64,000 nucleotides of DNA from Phytomonas francai. Lineage: Eukaryota > Euglenozoa > Kinetoplastea > Trypanosomatida > Trypanosomatidae. Each line of letters opens with the position of its first letter. Position 1 is the first letter of the stretch. The stretch is taken from positions 227,980 through 291,979 of the forward strand of contig MJCC01000012.1 of the NCBI GenBank assembly GCA_001766655.1, given 5' to 3'. Shown here piece after piece: positions 18,823 to 27,151 of this stretch. A model generated the notes under the pieces. That model saw only the letters and a program-made list of their open reading frames with translations. It did not search any database and was not told where the DNA came from. The position numbers and the translations under genes were made by a program.

Positions 18823-21800
18823 ATGATCAACCCCAAGTACTGGGTTCCCGACGCTACAGCGGCCCAATGCCGGAGATGCCGCCGGACCTTTTCCCTCATT
18901 AATCGTCGCCATCACTGCCGGCATTGCGGGGAGGTCTTCTGCTCGTGGTGCAGTGACCGCCAGCTGTGGCTTCGCCCCCTTTCCTCACCGATAGCGGAGC
19001 CGCTAAAATGGTGCTTTCCCTCCAGCGTCGCCGCGGTCCGCCGTCTGTGCAAGCCACGTGATAACAAAAATGGATTGGATGACCTGCACGAAAAGGTCAC
19101 CGAGAGTGTGGACTACCATAACAGCAGTGAATCGGACACCATCCCCTCCGCCGCTCATCCTCGATGCATTCGTCCCGCCTCCGCGCCAGGCGCGGACCCC
19201 ACCAGCCCCAAGATCCATTACAACGAGAAAAGTTTCAACAAGAAAGAAGTGTTTCGATCCAGCCTTAGTCATCTGCAGGCCTTCGGAAGCGGCTCCCCTT
19301 CCAAGGATTCTCCGAAAACGGTATCCAGCACGGTCTTCGAGCCTGACAGCGCGAAGGCCCGATGCGGTGGGTCCCCCAGCCCCTCCTCCCAGCTGAACTG
19401 CTCGTTTAGAGGTGAACACGCCAGCGGCCCGGCGAGTCCTCGCAGGATGACCCATGGCGATACCCCCTCCCCGGTGAGCGCCGAGCTTATCACGGAAAGC
19501 TTTAGATCGACATTCTCCTCAAGCATCTCGATCGGGGATCATTTGGCGGGGACTAAGTCCGCCGTAGAGGAAAGCAAGAAAGATACCACCACGCTAGAAG
19601 AGAGGAGCTTGCTCTGGGATCCCTATGCGCCGCGGCGGGTGGATGAGGATGGGTTGGGGTGGTACCACGTACGCGTCTGTATGGGCTGCTTTGATTACCT
19701 AAGCCACGATGCACGTCGTACAGCAAATTTGGACGTTTGTGAAGGGAAGGGTTCAGCACACGGGTTAGTACCTGGAAGGCCTAGCGGCGACACCGCAGCC
19801 AATGGCCCTGGTGCAAACCGCCCACCCCCGCTGGTCTCTGTTGGAAATTTGTCAGCGAATACAGAAGATGTTCACGTGGAATCCTTGATCACGCTGTACG
19901 TCCAAAGCGATCCCCCATCGTCCCCAGCGGCAGGCTCTACGATAACCCGCTCTCCAAACCCGAAAGGAATACTATTTAAGGGCCATGGCAAACCGCGTGT
20001 GGTAGGTCCTTGCGATGCCTCCATGACCTCGCAATCGACTCGTTTTGGCGAGTCTATGAGTAGTGCGTGGAATGCGATTTGCTCCCACTTCAGCATGAGT
20101 GGCTCGCGGTCCTCTGTCTCAGGGAGCGGCAACCACACACGCCACCCCCTCTTTAAAGGCGTCATCCTAGATAACAGTGGCGGCACCTCCCTCAAAGCAT
20201 CAAAATCGGATCATTATTCGCTGGAAAAACGCCCCTACGACACCCCGATTACGGAGTCGAAGGACTGCAACGAGACGAATCCGGGGCGTCTATCCCAGCT
20301 CAGAGTAGACGAAGCCCACCAGAAGGAAAGAGGCAGCTCTTGGAATCCGAACACTCCGGAAAGCGTAAATGGCATAGCCTCGAGCGAAAATCTGGGTTGC
20401 CCTCCCCCCGTCCTCGCCTTTATGCCGCGCCATTTGACCCTAACCCCGAAGCAGCGTTCGATCTGTGTCCTGCTGTTCGACGAGCGGCCGTGTGTGTGTT
20501 GCCGCCCGCCCTCTGGCGGGGGTGAAGGTGAGATCCTCGGCGACGACCCTCAGCTCATGCCCAACGGCCTGCCTAAGCTTTCGCTCTTTCTCGCCCGATC
20601 CATCCGCCTCACGTACTCGACAACGACGCCGAAGAACAACACCCTAATCCGCTCCCTCTTCAGCGAGCCGCGGCGCAGCTCCTTTACGATCCGCGCCCTC
20701 TTCGAGGAGCTCGCGGAGTCCGTGCAGGCGGGAGAGGCCCCGCGGCCCCGCGGCGCGGGCCGACCCCACGTGGCCTCGTCGGACCCCGCCCCCGTCTCCC
20801 CCGCCGCGTCGCGCGAGCGGCCCTCCCAGCGGCGGCCCCTCAAACACGCGTACGGGGCGGAGGTCGACCTCTACAACATGTCCGGCATCCCGCGCAAGGA
20901 CATTGTGCTCGTGGCACGTCCCGAGGCCGGCGGCGCCAGCACAGGCCCTAATACAAACACAGGGGCTAATAGAGGCACAGGGGCCGTGTTGCAAGCCAAG
21001 CCGAGCCCGGGCGGGCTGAGCAGCAGCAGCAGCGCCGGGACGACCCCGCCGTCGTCGCAGAGCCGCCCGGGGGTGCCGATGCCGGTGCGGCTACAGGGCC
21101 TCGCGATGGGCCGCGATGTCTGCTGGCCGGACCGCCTGCAGCTCCCGTCGCCGAGCCCGATCTTCGGCCTCACTGGGGTGCTCGCACCGGCCGCCGGGTG
21201 CTGCGCGAATCGCGCCGCCGCGATCGGCGACATCGGCGCCCAGCTCACCCGCATGAGCGTCGACATTGAGGGCTACCTCGTGGTGATCCTGCGCAATAGC
21301 AGCGGCGGCACCAGCAGGCCGCGCGAGGACGACGACAGCGACCCCCACCACGACCCGGAGACCGTGCGCTGCAGCCCGGCCGCCAGCCTCTGCACGTCGT
21401 CGGTGCTGACCACGACATCGCTGCAGACGCCGACCTACACCTCGATGGGAACGAATGTCCAGTCGCTGTCGAGTCCCGCGAAAAACATCGCCACTCACAC
21501 CCACGCGCTTCCCGGCGCAGCTGGCGGCGTCCCTCTTCACACGCGCCCACCCAGCCACGGCTTGCGGGCGGCGATGGAGGCCCCCGGCTTCTCCGGCGGG
21601 CAGCTGATTATGCTCTACCAACGTATTGCATCCTGTGGGGGGCGGGTGCCACCAATGGTCGTGCTCGACGTCTGCTCCAATGCCGACATGGAGGGCATGG
21701 AATCGGCGGAGTCGGGCGTCGGCGGGTCGATGCGGCTTCGAATGGCGGAGCCTCCGCATCCCAACGACGGCGCAACCGCGCACCCATTCACCAGTAAGAT

Positions 21801-22098
21801 CACCCCGCTCCTTTGCATGCAACAGTGCCTCCAACGGTTTATGCGAAATGTAAGCCACGCGGCGCGCCAACTCAACATCGGCTACATATCAGCAACGTAC
21901 GAAGATCACTACTGGGCACCCGGTACGGAAGATTCCTCCCGAATTTCGATGCTGCAAGACATGAACAGCGAGGAAGGGGTCACTGACTCCGCGAAGTCCC
22001 GCGTGCGGAGGCCACTCCTAGAGCAACCGCTCGAGCTCCTCCTCTCTCAGGTGTGGGCAAGAGAGCTTCAAGCGCTGCAGGCTGAGTGCACGCCTTGA
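18823..22098 (+). CDS. FYVE-finger protein with split zinc finger, 1091 aa
   Basis: The FYVE finger opens at residue 7 (WVPD, the family's W..D motif). Zinc ligands are Cys16/19, Cys32/35 and Cys40/43, with the basic PI3P-binding motif RRHHCRHCG at 28-36. The last pair (RVCMGC) appears only at Cys286/289, so about 240 residues of Ser/Pro-rich sequence sit between ligand pairs 3 and 4; about 20 is usual. FYVE domains bind phosphatidylinositol 3-phosphate on endosomes, so an endosomal role is likely if the finger folds. The rest (290-1091) is unrecognised, with better-ordered patches near 540-640 and 680-830 and a helical C-terminus. An 18-bp tandem repeat lies at 20941-20985. Coding GC is more even than in neighbouring genes. 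The stop is TGA. Confidence 0.82.
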   Translation: MINPKYWVPDATAAQCRRCRRTFSLINRRHHCRHCGEVFCSWCSDRQLWLRPLSSPIAEPLKWCFPSSVAAVRRLCKPRDNKNGLDDLHEKVTESVDYHNSSESDTIPSAAHPRCIRPASAPGADPTSPKIHYNEKSFNKKEVFRSSLSHLQAFGSGSPSKDSPKTVSSTVFEPDSAKARCGGSPSPSSQLNCSFRGEHASGPASPRRMTHGDTPSPVSAELITESFRSTFSSSISIGDHLAGTKSAVEESKKDTTTLEERSLLWDPYAPRRVDEDGLGWYHVRVCMGCFDYLSHDARRTANLDVCEGKGSAHGLVPGRPSGDTAANGPGANRPPPLVSVGNLSANTEDVHVESLITLYVQSDPPSSPAAGSTITRSPNPKGILFKGHGKPRVVGPCDASMTSQSTRFGESMSSAWNAICSHFSMSGSRSSVSGSGNHTRHPLFKGVILDNSGGTSLKASKSDHYSLEKRPYDTPITESKDCNETNPGRLSQLRVDEAHQKERGSSWNPNTPESVNGIASSENLGCPPPVLAFMPRHLTLTPKQRSICVLLFDERPCVCCRPPSGGGEGEILGDDPQLMPNGLPKLSLFLARSIRLTYSTTTPKNNTLIRSLFSEPRRSSFTIRALFEELAESVQAGEAPRPRGAGRPHVASSDPAPVSPAASRERPSQRRPLKHAYGAEVDLYNMSGIPRKDIVLVARPEAGGASTGPNTNTGANRGTGAVLQAKPSPGGLSSSSSAGTTPPSSQSRPGVPMPVRLQGLAMGRDVCWPDRLQLPSPSPIFGLTGVLAPAAGCCANRAAAIGDIGAQLTRMSVDIEGYLVVILRNSSGGTSRPREDDDSDPHHDPETVRCSPAASLCTSSVLTTTSLQTPTYTSMGTNVQSLSSPAKNIATHTHALPGAAGGVPLHTRPPSHGLRAAMEAPGFSGGQLIMLYQRIASCGGRVPPMVVLDVCSNADMEGMESAESGVGGSMRLRMAEPPHPNDGATAHPFTSKITPLLCMQQCLQRFMRNVSHAARQLNIGYISATYEDHYWAPGTEDSSRISMLQDMNSEEGVTDSAKSRVRRPLLEQPLELLLSQVWARELQALQAECTP
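20941..20985 (+). repeat. 18-bp tandem repeat, 2.5 copies
   Basis: Units at 20941, 20959 and 20977 (ACAGG-led) encode a TG(P/A)N-type repeat in a disordered part of the FYVE protein. Confidence 0.7.
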
Positions 22099-24166
22099 AT
22101 AAAGTGTAACCACCACCTACTTATACGCACAAAAAACGGAATCTGCAACAAATACGAAAACGAGCGAAATAGGTGGGTGTAACGTGCTGGAAAAGGTTTG
22201 CCTTTCGAGTGTTCAAAGTTGACGAATAAAGGAAAAGATATTATTTTCCTTTTTCTACTATTATCAATAGTCTCTATTCAGATATTGGGCGCTGTACAAT
22301 TAGATGTTTTTTTCGTGTATTATAATATTTATGTGTATTTCTCATTTTTACACATAATACTCTATTATTGATGATAGCAAATACTTGATTTTTTTTGTTG
22401 CCACTCGCGTTGGGAGTGTTTTTTGCCATGTTGGTGCTTTTTTCCCTATTTACTTAATTCCTCTTACCTGCACACTGCAAGTGGAAAAATTTCCTATTTT
22501 TCGCCGCAGGATTTATTTGATTTCAGTATTATATGCTGCCTCGATTTCATCCCTATCTAAATGAAATTGAAACCCCCTTTGTTAGACAACGATGTATATT
22601 CAAAAATAATACAATTATTTCTATTTGTAGCCATTAGAATTTTTCTTATTTTAGCTTGGTGCTTATGATTTATGTGTTGCAGTTGTTTGCATGTGTTTTA
22701 TATAACGGTTGGTGTAAGGGAAAAAATGAATTTTTGTGGACAAATATAAAACGTATTCACCTAAAAAACTTAAGGGACAAATTCCGTTAAAAAAGATCGA
22801 AACTTACTGTGTAAAATATATCGAAATATCATTGTAATTTTATAGGTTCACTACTGTACACGTGAGATTTTTACTTATTAACTCATATTTTCGAAGTTTC
22901 ATTCTCCTGGTCTTGAGCCTTCACGTGTAAGGTACGCATGCCACATTAGTGCTATGCATAACTTCTGAAATATATTAGGTTTTTTAAGTCGGGCTTTTCT
23001 CCTATTTTTATCATTGTTAATCCTGTTGTTTCCAGAGAGCAGTAATTCATATTTCTTAGTTTGCAAGAAACTACGCTTCTCCCTTATCCTTAAATAGGGT
23101 CTTCAAAACATAGTTTAACTTATGCAATGATTCAAATGGAAAGACAAAAAAAAGTTAAATATATGACCCCTATGCAGTTAACTTATCGCTTCAGCAGTAA
23201 CAGTACTATTATTCCTTATGAATGCGTACGTTTTCTTGTCATTTCACTTTATTTCATGAAATGAAAATTTACCTCTCATAGAGGAAAATAAACAATTAAA
23301 AAAAGGAAAGGGCTATAGATGAGTAATAAAATGATTATCCTTATTTTCAATGTGGCAGCATTGTTTTCCTTTATTACTATTAATATTATTATTGCCTTGC
23401 TTAGTTTCATTTCCCTATAGAAAATACCTCTATCTGATTAAAAATTATATAAATATAGATATATTGATACACTTGCTTTCATATAATCTATATATTGGAA
23501 TATGATAAATTTTAATTTTCCCTTTCTCCGGCTAAAAAGTTTCCTTTGTCGTTTGTCTGTTTTTACTGTAAGATTTATTTTTTTGCTTCAATTTCATTTT
23601 TGTGGGTAGCGTACTTTTCCCCTGGTGAATATCTAGAGCTTGACGTCCTTTATATATATTTATATTTATATATCATATATTTATGATACCTTTAAGCATA
23701 CATCTATCAAATTTGTCTCCTTTTAGTATGCGCCATAGTTTTTAAACTGCTTCTACAATCTCTACCTTTGGTAAAAAGGTGAAAGCATTTTAGTTTATTG
23801 GTCGAGATCCGTTTATAGGTTTGACACATAGCTAAGGGATACCTTCTGCCCTTTCTTCATTGTATGTGACTTGGAGCTCTCCCTAGACTTTTCGTCTTTT
23901 TTTCCTTTCTGGTTAGGATAAAAAGAGGGAATCATTTACTCTGATGTGTGTGTTTTGCTTAAAAATTCCTGCTTAAGGCTTATTAGTAGTGGTATGAATA
24001 AAATAACCCTACAACTTTCGTTTAAATTTCCATTTTTTTTTTCTTTTACCTACTATTTTCTACAGGGTATTTTACTTTCTCTTATTATTAGTCTTAGCTG
24101 TTCCTTTTAGTTATTAATAGTGGCGAAAACTGGAGATAATAATTGGAAAAAATATATACCTGAACG
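22099..24166. other. 2.1-kb AT-rich gene-free stretch
   Basis: No ATG-initiated frame of note on either strand, no tRNA-like boxes and no obvious repeats. T- and A-rich throughout. It is the longest gene-free stretch in the window and directly abuts the retrotransposon. It may be an old decayed insertion or a long 3' UTR; the sequence does not decide. Confidence 0.5.
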
Positions 24167-24175
24167 AAAGCCTAT
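24167..24175 (+). repeat. target-site duplication, left copy
   Basis: AAAGCCTAT, repeated exactly at 26925-26933 on the far side of the retroelement. The bases after the two copies differ (C versus G), which fixes the right-hand limit of the repeat. The left limit is blurred by the A-rich tail. Confidence 0.75.
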
Positions 24176-24176
24176 C

Positions 24177-24240
24177 ATCCGCGGTATATGCCGGCCACCT
24201 CTACGTGGTGCCGCGGATTAGTAACCCCACGAGGGTGAAG
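24177..24240 (+). ncRNA. Pr77-like / HDV-like ribozyme at element 5' end
   Basis: ATCCGCGG (24177-24184) pairs perfectly with CCGCGGAT (24211-24218), giving an 8-bp P1 that starts one base inside the element. Between them, CCAC (24195-24198) pairs with GTGG (24205-24208) as P3. ACCC/GGGT around 24224-24235 forms a P4-like hairpin. The segment GCCGGCCACCTC-ACGTGGTGCC resembles the Pr77 hallmark of L1Tc/ingi elements, known to fold as a self-cleaving HDV-like ribozyme and to act as promoter. I could not place P2 with confidence. The position exactly at the 5' boundary supports the call. Confidence 0.65.
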
Positions 24241-26900
24241 CTGAGTGCTTACAAGTCCTCCCGCCTTCGCTGGCGGCGACTTGTAGCCTTAGCTGCTAAT
24301 ACTAGTAGGGTATTCGACAGGGCCTTTTCTAAGGCTACCCGAGCGGAGGTCAAACTCCGACTGAACACTGTTAGCGCTGATCCAACCCAAAAGCTCGCCC
24401 GCCGAGTTCTCTGGGGTAACCAGACACTACTTTTGCGCTGTGGTGACGTTCACAAAAACCCTGGTTCCCTTTCAATTACACTATGCAATGCTCGTTCGCC
24501 AACTGCAGTAAAATGTTCCGCCCTCCTCTACGAAGGCGCGGACATTTTACTACCCCAAGACACGCACCTCTCGCCCGAAAAAGACCGTAGATTTAAGACG
24601 CAAGGCTATCACGTTTTTAGCTCCGCTCGCAATCCCCGAGGCGGGGGGGTCGCTATACTCATAAAGAACAGTTCTAACATCCGCTCCAAGAGAGTGGTGC
24701 TCCCCCTGTCAGATGAAGGCCTCGAAGCCATAATTATACACGCCGACCTCCAAGACTTCACATTCTACATAGTCTCGGTATAGATACGACCAAACGCAGA
24801 CATCACCCGCTCCACCCTTGAACGACTCCTCGGCAAAACAGACGACCGCCCCTGTCTTCTCTGCGGCGACCTGAATCTGTATCACCCTCTCTGGGAGCCG
24901 ATGCTGGAGTCGCCCGGGGTGGGCAGGGCCAAAATCTTCGTGGATGAGATAGCGAAGCACGGACTCATCCTAGGAAACCGCCTGGGTGAGTTCAATTTTG
25001 CTAGAGGCACCTCCCGTGGTACGGTTGACCTGTCGTTTTCCCGGGACTTCACGATTCTCGACTGGCGCACCGTTGTTACCCCGGACAGCGATCACCACAA
25101 GGTCCACTTTGACTTGCCGCTCGATGGCCCCATCCCGAAAAGACAAAGTGGAAGAACGCTGTTTCGATGGAAGCATGCTGACTGGAAACAGTTCCGTCAG
25201 TATGTCAAGGAACGCCTGCTGTCCTTCGATTTCTCGTCCGCTCACTCCGCCCCAGAGACTTTCAACCAAGTCACCCTGGGTGCAGCCAAGCTCTGCTGCC
25301 CCAGAGGACGATTTGCGTCCCGATTAGATGCCTGGCCGGCTGACATTCAACAACTAGACCAAGAAACAGTCCGAAGAAAGGAAAAGTACCTGACCGTGCC
25401 GCATAACACTAACCACACCGCCTACCAACAAGCGGAATCTGCACGCCATATTGCCATTCGTCATTACCCCAGCTCCAGATACCGACACGCCATTTCCAAA
25501 CTACGTCCAGGATAGAACCTACCATGGAGGTTCATTGCTGCGTTCTATACCCCTCCCACGCCGTCCCTAAACGGGGTTTTCATCCGAGACTCCAACAAAG
25601 TCTGCCCCTCCAGCAAAGCCTTCGACTCGATCGACCACCGAATACTATGCAACCAGCTCTCCCTGACACCAAACAGCACCGCCCTCCGACAATGGCTCAA
25701 GGCTTTCCTCTGCAACAGACACAGCTGTGTCTTAGTCGATGGAAAGTACAGCCGTGCTCGTAAATCTTACCGCGGAGTCCCCCAGGGCTCCGTGCTCGCA
25801 CCGCGCCTCTTCCTGCTATACGCCAACCCGTTGCTTGCTATCCTCAACAGCATCCCTGGCATCATGGCAGAAATGTTTACGGACGATCTCTCTATTGTTG
25901 TAAACGCCGAAAACCGTAGCCAAGCCATCACCCTTGCAAACCAAGCTCTAGAAGTCACCCACACGGGGGGTGACGAAAACAACCTTATAGTCAATGCCAG
26001 CAAGTGGGAATCCGTCCTATTTACGCTCTCGTCTCACACACAAGAAGACCCTGAAGATAAGGTCGCCCTCCGTATCAACGGCCAAGAGATTCCAGTGCTC
26101 ACCATGGGCTCATCCAAGATGCCCAAGCTCCTCGGAATTAAGCTCGACCCGCGTAACAGACACAACAACGGTATGCAAGCAGCCGTTTCCCCCACTTCCA
26201 CACGCCTTTAACAGCTCAGAGCAATCGCCCAGAAGAATTTGGAACCACACCCTCCGGGACATGCGTCAGTTTGTCTCGGGATACGGTGGTTCCAAGCTCT
26301 TGTATGGTATTGAACTCACTTGGTCAACTGCGAATGAAACCGCTAAGAGGATCTTATCCTCCATGCACAACTCCCTAGCAAAATGCGCAATGGGGCTGTT
26401 CTCTACAACAGACTCCCAATCTGCTCTCCTCGAGGCGAACATGCTCCCGCCCTTCTACACCGCTATCATTAGTCGAGCAGACCTCTTTGAGAAGCTCCGC
26501 AATCTAGATGTTGGATGGCTCAACAGGCCTCCACCCGAACCTGCCCGCCCGACCACCGGATTGCACATGCGAATATTACCAAAACCCATTTCAATTGCAC
26601 AAAAGTAGAGCGCAGCACCGCCGTCATTGTGCGCTCAATCCATCCACGCTCCCCCCTCCTCAACGCTCAACCAGACGCCGCTCGATAATGCCAGCAGCCG
26701 AACCTCCAACATCCTGAACCTCCCCCGGCGGGGCTGAAGAAACACTTCACCACCTTCTAACTGAATGCCAGACACCGACTGTGGCCAACGCCCGTTCCGA
26801 ATCGCAAAGGATGATTAGAGAAAACATCTGGGAACTACTGCATCGCAAGGTATTGCTTGATTACCTCGATAGAATATTTGGTGGCGATATTTTTGGGTAA
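24205..26900 (+). pseudogene. retrotransposon polyprotein remnant (2A-like, EN, RT)
   Basis: One frame runs from the leader to 26211, interrupted by TAG at 24781 and 25513. The leader ends in a 2A-like motif, CGDVHKNPGS (about 24439-24468); the canonical ending NPGP has Ser for the last Pro. The endonuclease shows CNARS, LLPQDTHL (the usual catalytic Glu is Asp), GGGVAIL, CGDLNLYHP, GTVDLSF and SDHH. The RT keeps motif A (KAFDSIDH), YRGVPQGSVLAPRLF and MFTDDLSIV (FTDD in place of the usual YADD/FADD). The fingers are missing: KVCPSS joins KAFDSIDH near 25612. The connection region continues in a second frame (RQFVSGYGGSKLLYGIE) to 26608. The C-terminus is in the third frame (ETLHHLLTECQ) and ends at TAA 26898-26900. 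There is no ATG at the frame's start. Coordinates span the readable remnants. Confidence 0.85.
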
Positions 26901-26924
26901 TACGCAGGATAAGAAAGGAAAAAA

Positions 26925-26933
26925 AAAGCCTAT
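26925..26933 (+). repeat. target-site duplication, right copy
   Basis: AAAGCCTAT directly after the A-rich tail of the retroelement, identical to 24167-24175. Confidence 0.75.
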
Positions 26934-27151
26934 GATGTGGGAAAAACTGACATCTCTGATTTCGGTATTAAGGTGGTTTCCTAACATTGTTATCACTATA
27001 CTGTCTACTTTTTGTACTCCCTTTCCTTTTCTCCCTGGCGATAGCTCGCCAAAATGTTTCTAGTGAGTGTACAATTAGAAAAAAAAAAAGGAAAAAGCTT
27101 AAACCGAAGACTCATACATCTACTAAAGTATCCTCGATTCTGACAACGATA

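Larger units (their letters stand above)
24176..26924 (+). mobile_element. degenerate ingi/L1Tc-type non-LTR retrotransposon
   Basis: A 2.75-kb element flanked by 9-bp direct repeats. It begins with a Pr77/HDV-ribozyme-like sequence and ends in an A-rich tail (about 26911-26927). In order it encodes a basic leader with a 2A-like motif, an apurinic-type endonuclease, a reverse transcriptase lacking its fingers, the post-RT connection region and a C-terminal H/C segment. Two in-frame TAG codons (24781, 25513), an internal deletion near 25612, a TAA at 26209 and at least two frameshifts (near 26250 and before 26727) show it is dead. It is about half the usual ingi/L1Tc length, and no RNase H domain is evident. 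Features match the trypanosomatid ingi clade; exact subfamily not determined. Confidence 0.88.

Noticed and set aside
24205..25515. Possible reassignment of TAG as a sense codon
   Set aside because: Five host genes end in TAG and several others in TAA or TGA, with no in-frame TAG inside host genes. The TAGs in the element are inactivating.
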